Assembly: GCF_010550675.1 (NCBI RefSeq)
Contig: NZ_JAAGOA010000024.1
Coordinates: 54,678 to 118,677 of the forward strand
Direction: 5' to 3'
DNA: 64,000 nucleotides
DNA from: Phytoactinopolyspora halotolerans
Lineage (GTDB): Bacteria > Actinomycetota > Actinomycetes > Jiangellales > Jiangellaceae
The notes under the pieces were generated by a model. The model made no database searches. It worked only from the letters and a program-made list of their open reading frames with translations, and was not told the DNA's origin. Made by a program: the position numbers and the translations under genes. How positions within the stretch are numbered: position 1 is the first letter of the stretch; the number at the start of each line of letters is the position of its first letter. Below, in pieces: positions 1 to 7,830 of the stretch.

Positions 1-12
1 GGAATAGGACTC

Positions 13-2274
13 GTGGAACTCCACTGGGATCTCGATGTCGCGGTCGGCGACAAGACGGCGAAGGTGCTGGCGAAGGAGCTGGACCTGCACACGGTCGAGG
101 ACCTGGTCCGGTACTACCCACGGCGCTACATCGAGCGCGGCGAGCTGACCGACCTCGCGGCGCTCCGCGAGGACGAGCAGGTCACTGTGCTCGCCATGGT
201 CAAGACCGCTCAGTTGCGCGAGTTCCGGGGACGTAGTTACGGCGGCGGGCGGCGCAGGCCGAACAACCGCCTCGAGGTGGTGGTTACCGACGGCGTCAGC
301 GATCTGCAGCTGGTCTTCTTCAATCAGGACTGGCGGATGCGCGACCTCAAACCGGAGCGGATCGGGATGTTTGCCGGGAAGGTGAGCTCGTTCCGTGGTC
401 AGCGCCAACTCGCGCACCCGGAGTACCAGATGGCGCCGGACGATGCCGAAGACCTCCAGGAAGCCGCCCGGGCCTTCGCCGAGCAGATCATCCCGGTCTA
501 CCCGGCGACCGGCCGCCTCGCGTCGTGGCGGATTCAGAAATGCGTGGATCTGGTACTCGATCAGCTCGGCGACGTGCCGGATCCGCTTCCGGAAGATGTG
601 CTGCGCCGGCGGCACCTGCCCGGGCTGGCCGAGACGTTCCAGGCGATCCACCGGCCCGTGGACATGCAGCGCGTGTGGCAGGCACAGGCGCGATTGCGCT
701 TCGAAGAGGCGTTCGTGCTGCAGACCGAACTGGCCCGGCGCCGGACGTCCACTGCCGCGCTGCCGGCGCGCCCTCGGCACGCCACACCCGGGGGTGTGCT
801 GAAGGCGCTGGACGAACAGCTTCCGTTCGAACTCACCGCGGGGCAACGGGCGGTGGGGGAGACGATCGCGGCGGACCTGGCCCAGGAACACCCGATGCAT
901 CGGCTGCTTCAGGGAGAGGTCGGCGCCGGTAAGACGGTGGTGGCGTTGAGGGCGATGCTCTCCGTCGTCGACGCCGGCGGCCAGGCGGCGCTGCTCGCGC
1001 CCACGGAGGTGCTGGCCCAGCAGCACTATCGCTCCCTGATGGACCTGCTCGGGCCGCTCGGTCAACGCGGCATGCTCGGTGGGCTGGACATCGGTACGCG
1101 GGTTGCGCTGGTGACCGGGTCGATGGGCGCCAAGGCCCGCAAAGAGGCGCTGCTCGACATCGGTGTGGGGGATGCCGGCATCGTCGTGGGTACACATGCT
1201 CTGCTCGAGGAGCGGGTGCAGTTCTTCGACCTCGGCCTCGTCGTCGTCGACGAGCAGCACCGGTTCGGCGTCGAGCAGCGGGCGGCGCTGGCGGCGAAGA
1301 GCCGGGACGGCACGCGACCGCACGTGCTGGTGATGACGGCCACACCGATCCCGCGGACGGTGGCGATGACCGTCTTCGGCGACCTGGAGATCTCCACGCT
1401 GCCTGACGTCCCGGCGGGGCGGGCCGAGGTGGACACCCACGTGGTGCCGGTCAAGGAGAAGCCGCATTTCCTCCAGCGGACGTGGGAGCGCGCCAGGGAA
1501 GAAGCCGAGGCCGGGCGCGGCGTGTACATCGTCTGTCCGCGCATCGGCGACGAGGACGAGCCGGCGATGCTGACCGTGGCAGATGGCGATGACGCCGGCA
1601 CTGGCGTTGCCGCCGGCGAGGCCGGTGCCGGAACCGCTGCTGGTGCCGGGCCCGACCAGCGTCGGCCGATCGCCGTGCTGGAGCTGGCCGAGGAGCTGCG
1701 CGCGGGCCCGCTGGCCGGACTCGAGGTGGAGATCCTGCACGGGCGCATCGCCGCGGAGGACAAGGAGGCCACCATGCGGCGGTTCGCCGCCGGAACCACC
1801 AATGTGCTGATCGCGACGACGGTGATCGAGGTGGGCGTGGATGTGCCGACGGCGGCGATGATGGTGATCATGGACGCTGACCGGTTCGGTGTCTCGCAGC
1901 TTCACCAGTTGCGTGGCCGGATCGGCCGTGGCGAGCTGCCGGGTGTATGCCTCCTGGTCACCGACGCTCCGCCGGAGTCACCGGCGCGTGAGCGGCTGGA
2001 GGCGGTGGCGGCGACGCGGAACGGCTTCGAGCTGGCCCGGGTCGACCTCGAGCAGCGGCGCGAGGGCGACGTGCTGGGCGCGAGCCAATCGGGGCGGCGG
2101 TCGAGCCTGAGGTTCTTGAAGGTCATCAAGGACGAGGACGTCATCCGGCAGGCTCGTGACGACGCGGCCAGACTGGTCGACTCCGATCCGGAACTCAGTG
2201 AGCATCCACACCTGGCCGCGGCGATCGACGCGATCCTCGCCGAGCGTGATGAAGACTACATCGACAAAGGATGA
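13..2274 (+). CDS. recG: ATP-dependent DNA helicase RecG
   Basis: Superfamily 2 translocase that remodels stalled replication forks and Holliday junctions. The N-terminal wedge/OB region (about residues 1-250) is followed by the helicase core: Walker A GEVGAGKT at 301-308, DEQH box at 413-416, motif III TATPIPRT at 442-449, and the C-terminal lobe with HGRIAAEDK and QLRGRIGRG. The start is a GTG 13 bases from the window edge, so a longer N-terminus cannot be excluded, although the sequence begins as family members do. At 753 aa it is slightly long, partly because of an Ala/Gly-rich low-complexity insert at about residues 522-551 between the two helicase lobes. rsmD and coaD follow in the usual actinobacterial order. 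Confidence 0.96.
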   Translation: MELHWDLDVAVGDKTAKVLAKELDLHTVEDLVRYYPRRYIERGELTDLAALREDEQVTVLAMVKTAQLREFRGRSYGGGRRRPNNRLEVVVTDGVSDLQLVFFNQDWRMRDLKPERIGMFAGKVSSFRGQRQLAHPEYQMAPDDAEDLQEAARAFAEQIIPVYPATGRLASWRIQKCVDLVLDQLGDVPDPLPEDVLRRRHLPGLAETFQAIHRPVDMQRVWQAQARLRFEEAFVLQTELARRRTSTAALPARPRHATPGGVLKALDEQLPFELTAGQRAVGETIAADLAQEHPMHRLLQGEVGAGKTVVALRAMLSVVDAGGQAALLAPTEVLAQQHYRSLMDLLGPLGQRGMLGGLDIGTRVALVTGSMGAKARKEALLDIGVGDAGIVVGTHALLEERVQFFDLGLVVVDEQHRFGVEQRAALAAKSRDGTRPHVLVMTATPIPRTVAMTVFGDLEISTLPDVPAGRAEVDTHVVPVKEKPHFLQRTWERAREEAEAGRGVYIVCPRIGDEDEPAMLTVADGDDAGTGVAAGEAGAGTAAGAGPDQRRPIAVLELAEELRAGPLAGLEVEILHGRIAAEDKEATMRRFAAGTTNVLIATTVIEVGVDVPTAAMMVIMDADRFGVSQLHQLRGRIGRGELPGVCLLVTDAPPESPARERLEAVAATRNGFELARVDLEQRREGDVLGASQSGRRSSLRFLKVIKDEDVIRQARDDAARLVDSDPELSEHPHLAAAIDAILAERDEDYIDKG

Positions 2275-2352
2275 CGCCGTGATCACCGATCGCTGGACGC
2301 GCCGTTGGGCGGCTCAGGCGTGGATGATGATGGGCGGAAGGGCGGGGCGGAC

Positions 2353-3039
2353 GTGACGAGGATCGTTGCCGGCGTAGCGGGAGGCCGGCGGCTGCAGGTT
2401 CCGCCCGGACAATCCACGCGTCCGACCTCGGACCGGGTGCGGGAGGCCCTGTTCTCATCGGTGGAGGCTTACCTCGGCGGGCTTGCTGGTGCGCGGGTGC
2501 TCGACCTGTTTGCCGGGAGCGGTGCCTTGGGCTTGGAAGCGCTGTCGCGTGGTGCGGCCCTCATTACACTCGTCGAGTCCGATGCGCGAGCGGTCCGGAC
2601 CATCCGCGCGAATATCGCCGGTGTCGGGCTACCGGGGGCGACGGTGGTTCATGACTCCGTGGAGCGGGTCGTCGCCGACGGGCTGTCCGCCGACCCCACA
2701 GTGGTACCTCGGCACCGCGACGGCACCGCCGCGAATGAGCCGGCACAGAGCCGCAGCGGCGCACGACCGACCGCTGCCGACCTGCGACGACAGGGCGCGG
2801 CTGGTGGCGCTCCGTATGACCTGGTACTCGTCGATCCGCCGTACGCCATGGACTCCGACACGCTCTCCGGCATGCTGGCGCCTCTCCCACACGGCTGGCT
2901 TGCCGCGGATGCCTTGGTCGTGGTCGAGCGGGACCGTCGTAGCGCGCCGTTCGAATGGCCCGACGGGCTGACGGGTTTGCGTGAACGCGCATATGGGGAG
3001 ACCGTGCTTTGGTACGGTCGCTCGGCCGGAATGATGTAG
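2353..3039 (+). CDS. rsmD: 16S rRNA (guanine(966)-N2)-methyltransferase RsmD
   Basis: SAM-dependent methyltransferase modifying G966 of 16S rRNA. The N-terminal RIVAG.AGGRRL motif, the SAM-binding loop LDLFAGSGALGLEALSRG and the catalytic DPPY motif (residues 161-164) are all present. I place the start at the GTG at 2353, which puts MTRIVAG at the N-terminus as in homologues and follows a purine-rich GGAAGGGCGGGG; an in-frame upstream start at 2305 gives an unlikely Gly/Asp-rich leader. At 228 aa it is longer than the usual ~190 because of a hydrophilic insert of about 35 residues before DPPY. Confidence 0.93.
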   Translation: MTRIVAGVAGGRRLQVPPGQSTRPTSDRVREALFSSVEAYLGGLAGARVLDLFAGSGALGLEALSRGAALITLVESDARAVRTIRANIAGVGLPGATVVHDSVERVVADGLSADPTVVPRHRDGTAANEPAQSRSGARPTAADLRRQGAAGGAPYDLVLVDPPYAMDSDTLSGMLAPLPHGWLAADALVVVERDRRSAPFEWPDGLTGLRERAYGETVLWYGRSAGMM

Positions 3040-3169
3040 CCGGAACAACAACACACAGATCCGGCCAGGCGCCCGCGGTGGCCGGTCCGCACTGGACCGG
3101 CGCTCGGCGCAGCCGGTGCCCGCGGCCAGGGCGCCGGTGGATAGTGCCGGTGTGACCACTGGAGGTATC

Positions 3170-3664
3170 GTGCGTCGTTGCGTATGCCCGGGCTCGTTCG
3201 ATCCCGTCACCAACGGACACCTGGATGTGATCGAGCGGGCGGCCGGCGTGTTCGACGAGGTGGTCGTGGCGGTGCTGGTGAACGTCGCGAAGAAGGGGTT
3301 GTTCGACCCCGACGAGCGGATCGACATTCTCCAGGACGCCTGTGCTCATCTGCCCAATGTGCGGATCGCCAGCTTCGGCGGGCTGCTTGTGGACTTCGCC
3401 CGGCAGAACGATGCCTCGGTCGTCATCAGGGGGCTGCGCGCGATGACCGACTTCGAGCACGAGCTGTCGATGGCACAGATGAACCACCGGCTCAGCGGCC
3501 TGGAGACGTTCTTCGTCGCGACCAATCCTGAGTACTCGTATCTCTCCTCCAGCCTGGTCAAGGAGGTCGCCTCTTACGGAGGCGACGTGAGCGGACTGGT
3601 GCCCAAGCAGGTTGAGGAACGGCTGCGCCGCCGATTCGAGGACGCAGACCCGAACAGCCGGTAA
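3170..3664 (+). CDS. coaD: Phosphopantetheine adenylyltransferase CoaD
   Basis: Fourth step of coenzyme A synthesis: ATP plus 4'-phosphopantetheine gives dephospho-CoA. The nucleotidyltransferase motif GSFDPVTNGHLDVIERA lies at the N-terminus (T/HxGH), with the RGLRAMTDFEHE substrate loop and the C-terminal SSSLVKE motif. The GTG at 3170 is chosen because GGAGG lies 4 bases upstream and it gives the family's usual length (164 aa); in-frame starts at 3116 and 3152 only add a nonconserved leader. It follows rsmD by 130 bases. Confidence 0.95.
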   Translation: MRRCVCPGSFDPVTNGHLDVIERAAGVFDEVVVAVLVNVAKKGLFDPDERIDILQDACAHLPNVRIASFGGLLVDFARQNDASVVIRGLRAMTDFEHELSMAQMNHRLSGLETFFVATNPEYSYLSSSLVKEVASYGGDVSGLVPKQVEERLRRRFEDADPNSR

Positions 3665-3751
3665 CGTGAGAGCTGTCCCGGCCGACGCCGCGTGCGACGG
3701 CCGGACCGCAGCTTGGTTTCGGCGGCGTTGTATCTCAGCAGGGGGAAGGTC

Positions 3752-4315
3752 GTGGAGATTCATAAGAAGCTCGACGAGCTTGCGGAGTTGGTCGACTCCG
3801 CTCGCACGATGCCGATGTCGTCTTCGGCGATCGTGAACAAGACCGACGTGCTGGCCATGATCACCCAGGTCCGGGAGATGCTGCCGGAGACCCTGGCAGC
3901 CGCGGACACCGTGATCGCCCAGCGTGAGGAGCTCCTCGCCGAGGCGCGTGGCAAGGCGTCCAAGATCATCGCCGACGCACGCGCGGAACAGGCACGACTG
4001 GTCGGCGACCACACCGTGCTGGTGGAGGCGCGACGCGAGCGCGGTCGGACCCTGGAGCAGACCAGGCTGGAGATCGAGGCGATGAAGTCGGCGCTCGACG
4101 ACCATGTGGACGCCAAGCTCGCCCGGCTCGAGCTCGTCGCCGAGCGGATCGTGGAGACGGTGCGGGAAGGACGGCAGCAGCTGCACGAGACCAACCCGTA
4201 CGACGGTCTCGCCTCTGCTCTGTCGACGACGGACCGCGACGAGGCCGAGCCGATGCCGGAGGGGGACGAGGACGACGTCGATCCATTCGGCTCGAGTGAC
4301 CAACGCACGGAATGA
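3752..4315 (+). CDS. SepIVA/DivIVA-like coiled-coil cell division protein
   Basis: 187 aa, mostly alpha-helical and charged, with a predicted long coiled coil (about residues 15-150, heptads rich in Glu/Arg/Leu) and an acidic C-terminal tail ending in DEDDVDPFGSSD. The N-terminus MEIHKKLDELAELVDSARTMPMS matches actinobacterial proteins of this position (SepIVA of mycobacteria, a septum-associated DivIVA-like protein); position between coaD and the DUF177/rpmF/rnc genes supports the orthology. The GTG at 3752 follows GGGGGAAGG. Role in division or polar growth is inferred from family and context. Some databases label such proteins as ATP synthase b-like, which is a coiled-coil artefact. Confidence 0.72.
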   Translation: MEIHKKLDELAELVDSARTMPMSSSAIVNKTDVLAMITQVREMLPETLAAADTVIAQREELLAEARGKASKIIADARAEQARLVGDHTVLVEARRERGRTLEQTRLEIEAMKSALDDHVDAKLARLELVAERIVETVREGRQQLHETNPYDGLASALSTTDRDEAEPMPEGDEDDVDPFGSSDQRTE

Positions 4316-4325
4316 TCTGTTCGAG

Positions 4326-4355
4326 TTGGCTCCGTCCCGGCATACCTAGTACTCT
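4326..4355 (+). promoter_or_regulatory. Possible promoter for the DUF177-rpmF-rnc-mutM run
   Basis: TTGGCT (4326-4331) and TACTCT (4350-4355, fits the actinobacterial TANNNT -10) are separated by 18 bases. Transcription would start near 4362, which favours translation of the downstream gene from the GTG at 4380 rather than 4359. Confidence 0.35.
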
Positions 4356-4358
4356 TGG

Positions 4359-5003
4359 GTGCGGTCTCGCCACGAGGCCGTGATCGGTCTGCCCGCACAT
4401 TTACGAGAGTTGATAGCCCTGAGCGCCCTCGATCCGCGCGCGCCGTTCGTGCTCGATATCCGCGAGCTCGGACGTCGCCCTGGAGCGATGCGGCGCGTCT
4501 CCCGTGTGGTGCCGGCGCCGTCCGGTCTCGGAATCGAGGGCGTGGTCGGAGTGCCTGAAGGCGCCGACGTCGAGCTGGAAATCCGGCTCGAAGCGGTGAT
4601 GGAGGGTGTGCTCGTCTCCGGGACGGCGCATGCGTCGTTCTCCGGCGAGTGTGTACGGTGCTTGGATCCCATCGAGGATGAGGTTCTCGTTGAGCTCCAG
4701 GAGTTGTACTCCTACTCTGACTCCGACGACGGTGAGGCCGACGAGGACGGTCTACGCGTCATCGACGACATGATCGACCTCGAGCAGCCGGTGCGTGACG
4801 CGGTGGTGCTGGCATTGCCGTTGGCGCCGGTCTGCCGGGAGGATTGTCCCGGCCTGTGCTCCGTATGTGGGGCTCGGCTGGAGGATGACCCCTCCCACCA
4901 GCACGAAATGACCGACCCCCGGTGGGCGGCTCTGGCCGAGCTGCTCGCCGACGAAACGAACGAGTCCGGCTCCTCGGGGGCCGGCCCGACGGAGGAGAAG
5001 TAG
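4359..5003 (+). CDS. YceD family (DUF177) zinc-type protein upstream of rpmF
   Basis: Member of the DUF177/YceD family, almost always encoded just before rpmF; in plants and bacteria the family is linked to 23S rRNA accumulation. The core [16 protein letters not shown] and the cysteine groups CVRC and [13 protein letters not shown], probable metal ligands, are visible. The start is uncertain: GTG 4359 gives 214 aa, GTG 4380 fits the putative promoter, and TTG 4410 would give the N-terminal length most usual in the family. The stop is 2 bases before rpmF, so translation is probably coupled. Confidence 0.85.
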   Translation: MRSRHEAVIGLPAHLRELIALSALDPRAPFVLDIRELGRRPGAMRRVSRVVPAPSGLGIEGVVGVPEGADVELEIRLEAVMEGVLVSGTAHASFSGECVRCLDPIEDEVLVELQELYSYSDSDDGEADEDGLRVIDDMIDLEQPVRDAVVLALPLAPVCREDCPGLCSVCGARLEDDPSHQHEMTDPRWAALAELLADETNESGSSGAGPTEEK

Positions 5004-5005
5004 CC

Positions 5006-5209
5006 GTGGCCGTCCCCAAGCGCAAGATGTCCCGCAGCAACACCCGCCACCGCCGTTCGCAGTGGAAGGCCAAGCTGCCGCAGATCCAGAAGCGCACCGT
5101 CAACGGTCGCACGACGTGGGTCGTGCCGCACCGGGCGCACGTTGTCGAGGACTCGCAGGGAACCCCGCTGTTCCGGGAGTACAACGGACGTCAGGTGGGC
5201 GACGCCTGA
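5006..5209 (+). CDS. rpmF: 50S ribosomal protein L32, cysteine-free form
   Basis: 67 aa. The N-terminus [17 protein letters not shown] is the highly conserved L32 start. The zinc-ribbon cysteines of the C+ form are absent: after the helix the chain continues [17 protein letters not shown] with no Cys. This is therefore a zinc-independent (C-) L32. It starts 2 bases after the DUF177 stop. Confidence 0.94.
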   Translation: MAVPKRKMSRSNTRHRRSQWKAKLPQIQKRTVNGRTTWVVPHRAHVVEDSQGTPLFREYNGRQVGDA

Positions 5210-5222
5210 TCGGGACCCCAGA

Positions 5223-6086
5223 ATGACGGCTGAGTCGAAAGAGCTCTCGGAGCTCGAAGCCCGTCTTGGCCTGCCGGTTGACGGGGCGCTGCTGGAGCAG
5301 GCGCTCACCCATCGTTCGTATGCCTACGAACATGGTGGGCTGCCGACCAACGAGCGCCTTGAGTTTCTGGGCGACTCCGTGCTCGGACTGGTGGTGACCG
5401 ATGCTCTGTACCGGCGCCACCCAGACCTCTCCGAAGGGCAGCTGGCGAAGCTGCGCGCCGCGGTCGTCAATATGCGTGCCCTGGCCGGTGTCGGCCGCAG
5501 CCTGAGACTGGGCGATTTCCTCCGGCTCGGCCGTGGCGAGGAGGCGACGGGTGGCCGGGACAAGGCGTCCATTCTGGCGGACACCGTCGAGGCGCTGATC
5601 GGTGCTGTCTACGTGGATTGCGGAATTGACGAAGCGACTGCGCTGGTGCACCGCCTGGTGGATGATCTGATCGACGTCTCGGCGACACTCGGCGCAGGTC
5701 TGGACTGGAAGACGTCGCTGCAGGAGTTCGCCTCGCGGCACGCGCTGGGCGTGCCGGAGTATCAGGTCTCCGAGGAGGGGCCTGATCATGAGAAGGTCTT
5801 CACGGCTGAGGTCTTGCTGTCCGGCACCGTGCACGGAACGGGTCAAGGCCGGAGCAAGAAGGAAGCCGAGGCGAACGCGGCCGAGCTCGCGTGGAGCGCG
5901 CTGAACGAACAGATCGGTCCGGAGGTCGCGGACGCCCCGGATTCGTCGGACACCTCAGGCGCTTCAGTTACCTCGGATACCTCCGAGGCCTCGAACACCT
6001 CAGACACCTCACACGACGCCGTCTCGGAGAAGCCCGGCGCGCGGGCCGGTCGTGGCCAGGGCGGCGCGCCGGCCGACGGTGCCTGA
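5223..6086 (+). CDS. rnc: Ribonuclease III
   Basis: Double-strand-specific endoribonuclease for rRNA and mRNA processing. The RNase III signature [12 protein letters not shown] and second catalytic region [18 protein letters not shown] lie in the N-terminal domain; a dsRBD (about residues 170-235, with [14 protein letters not shown]) follows. ATG 5223 gives the usual start. The C-terminal tail is unusual: a Ser/Thr/Asp stretch made of three imperfect 9-residue repeats (residues 240-266, core SDTS) and a Gly/Arg-rich end. Its stop overlaps the start of mutM by 8 bases, so the two are translationally coupled. Confidence 0.95.
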   Translation: MTAESKELSELEARLGLPVDGALLEQALTHRSYAYEHGGLPTNERLEFLGDSVLGLVVTDALYRRHPDLSEGQLAKLRAAVVNMRALAGVGRSLRLGDFLRLGRGEEATGGRDKASILADTVEALIGAVYVDCGIDEATALVHRLVDDLIDVSATLGAGLDWKTSLQEFASRHALGVPEYQVSEEGPDHEKVFTAEVLLSGTVHGTGQGRSKKEAEANAAELAWSALNEQIGPEVADAPDSSDTSGASVTSDTSEASNTSDTSHDAVSEKPGARAGRGQGGAPADGA

Positions 6087-7035
6087 ACTCCCGGAAGTCG
6101 AGGTCGTCCGGCGTGGCCTCGCTGAGCACGTCGCGGGCCGTCGTATCGCGCGCGTCGACGTTCTCCACCCTCGTGCTGTCCGCCGTCACGCGGCTGGACC
6201 GGCGGACTTTGCGTCGTCCCTGGTCGGAGCTGCCATAGATGCGCCTCGGCGGCGCGGGAAGTACTTGTGGTTGCCACTCGTCGACCGACTGACAGCCCTG
6301 GCTGCCCCTGGCCGTGAGCAGGCTCGGGACGCGCGGGCCGTCGACGCGCGCACCGTTCACGCACCGACCGATGACGTGTCGGCGGGCCGTGCCATCCTCG
6401 GACACCTGGGGATGAGCGGTCAGCTCTTGCTGCAGCCCTCGTCGGCCCCGGACGGCGCACATCTGCGGGTGCGCTTCGTGTTCGACGACGGCGGTCCGGA
6501 GCTGCGCTTCGTGGACCAGCGCACGTTCGGCGGTCTGGCGATCCACCCGACGGACGGTGCGGGGGTGCCGGTCGTCATCGGACACATCGCACGTGATCCG
6601 CTGGAGCCGGAGTTCGACGTGACGGCGCTGATCAGGGCGCTGCGTCGGCGCCGTACCGGCATCAAGCGAGCTCTGTTGGATCAGTCGCTGATCTCCGGCG
6701 TCGGCAATATCTACGCCGACGAGGCGCTGTGGCGGGCACGGCTGCATTACGCCCGGCCCACCGAGACGCTGCGCTCCATCGAGGTGCAGCGTCTGGTGGA
6801 GGCGGTGCACGATGTGATGAAGGCGGCGCTCAACGAGGGCGGGACGTCATTCGACCGCCTGTACGTCAACGTCAACGGCGAGAGCGGGTACTTCGACCGC
6901 TCGTTGCAGGTCTACGGCCGGGAAGGTGAGCCGTGTGGGCGCTGCGGCAGTGCGATCCGGCGTGATCCGTTCATGAATCGCTCGTCTTATACGTGTCCGC
7001 GGTGCCAGCCTCGACCGCGGCGGGCCCGTTGGTGA
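6079..7035 (+). CDS. mutM: Formamidopyrimidine-DNA glycosylase (Fpg/MutM)
   Basis: Bifunctional glycosylase/AP lyase removing 8-oxoguanine and formamidopyrimidines. The GTG at 6079 puts the invariant PELPEVE directly after the initiator Met; Pro2 is the catalytic nucleophile and Glu3 the acid. The beta-hairpin lysine (RRRGKYLWL), the H2TH region ([20 protein letters not shown]) and the C-terminal zinc finger CGRCG...CPRC are intact. A hydrophilic insert of about 25 residues (near residues 75-100) precedes [11 protein letters not shown]. Overlaps rnc by 8 bases. Confidence 0.96.
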   Translation: MPELPEVEVVRRGLAEHVAGRRIARVDVLHPRAVRRHAAGPADFASSLVGAAIDAPRRRGKYLWLPLVDRLTALAAPGREQARDARAVDARTVHAPTDDVSAGRAILGHLGMSGQLLLQPSSAPDGAHLRVRFVFDDGGPELRFVDQRTFGGLAIHPTDGAGVPVVIGHIARDPLEPEFDVTALIRALRRRRTGIKRALLDQSLISGVGNIYADEALWRARLHYARPTETLRSIEVQRLVEAVHDVMKAALNEGGTSFDRLYVNVNGESGYFDRSLQVYGREGEPCGRCGSAIRRDPFMNRSSYTCPRCQPRPRRARW

Positions 7036-7251
7036 CAGATGTACGCGCCGATATGTGCACTATGGGTTTAATGTCACATAGTTGAGTCGCCTGGTGTCTA
7101 GTCTCGCCTTGACCAGGGGCGGGTCCAGGTGAGATGCTGGTATACGTTGTTGCGGAGCTGTGCGTCCACCGTGAGTTTGCTCAGAGTGGAATGGCTGTCG
7201 CAACTGTCCTGAATCATTTTTTGAGATCTTAGCCTGTGGAGGGCATCAGCG

Positions 7252-7455
7252 ATGGCAAAGGCGCTGTTGGGACATGTGGGGGGTCCGGATCCGCGGCTCG
7301 TCACAGAGGTACAGAGGCTCCGTCGCCGTGTCAACGACCTCGAGGCTGAGGTAGACCGGCTTCAGGCGGCGAACGCCGACCTCGCCCAGGCCGCCATGGA
7401 CCACGACACCATGGTCCTCGACGAGTCCTCGGTACGTCAGCCGGCACTCACCTAA
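7252..7455 (+). CDS. Small coiled-coil protein of unknown function
   Basis: 67 aa, beginning MAKALLGHVGGPDPR and continuing with a short leucine-zipper-like coiled coil (VTEVQRLRRRVNDLEAEVDRL, split here as heptads of V/L every 3-4 residues). GGAGGG lies 8 bases before the ATG. Similar small proteins occur in actinobacteria, but I know no function. It stands alone: a 216-base AT-richer leader precedes it and an intrinsic terminator follows directly. Confidence 0.8.
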   Translation: MAKALLGHVGGPDPRLVTEVQRLRRRVNDLEAEVDRLQAANADLAQAAMDHDTMVLDESSVRQPALT

Positions 7456-7458
7456 CAC

Positions 7459-7489
7459 ACCTGGCAGCGTTGCTGCCAGGTTGTTTTTT
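7459..7489 (+). terminator. Intrinsic terminator
   Basis: Perfect 10-bp stem ACCTGGCAGC/GCTGCCAGGT with a 3-base loop, followed by TTGTTTTTT. This is the only classical T-tailed terminator noticed in the window; it ends the small coiled-coil gene. Confidence 0.92.
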
Positions 7490-7830
7490 GCGCCGGGTGG
7501 ATTCCTCGCCCGGTATTCGGTGCGGGCGCCCGTGAGTGCTGCTCGCGGGCGCGTGTGTCGATCTTAGGTCACGCGCGGCACGGTCGACGTGGTGATGCGG
7601 CGACGCGTCATGGGCGACGGCGGCGTTGTTCGTCGCCGTCGCTGTTCACCGTCGCGTAGACGTCGGCGTCCGCTCCCGCCGCCTGGCTCGGGGCCGAATG
7701 CGGCTCGACGTGGGTGATCATGGGCGTTTGGACACCGCGTCCCCCGGAGAAGGGGTAGTCTGAGGCGGCAGCTTCCCCATGTGATACTCGAAAGCTGCCC
7801 GTGCGGGGGCGCGGCGAGGAGAGTTGTCCG
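7490..7830. other. Noncoding stretch before smc with an inverted repeat
   Basis: No gene is evident between the terminator and smc. The notable element is an 8-bp inverted repeat GGCAGCTT (7767-7774) / AAGCTGCC (7792-7799) with a 17-bp spacer containing TGTGATACT, an extended -10-like sequence. The smc start codon lies 32 bases further on. Confidence 0.5.

Noticed and set aside
2564..4303. 579-codon open frame on the minus strand
   Set aside because: Covers rsmD, coaD and the SepIVA-like gene in antisense; no domain recognisable.
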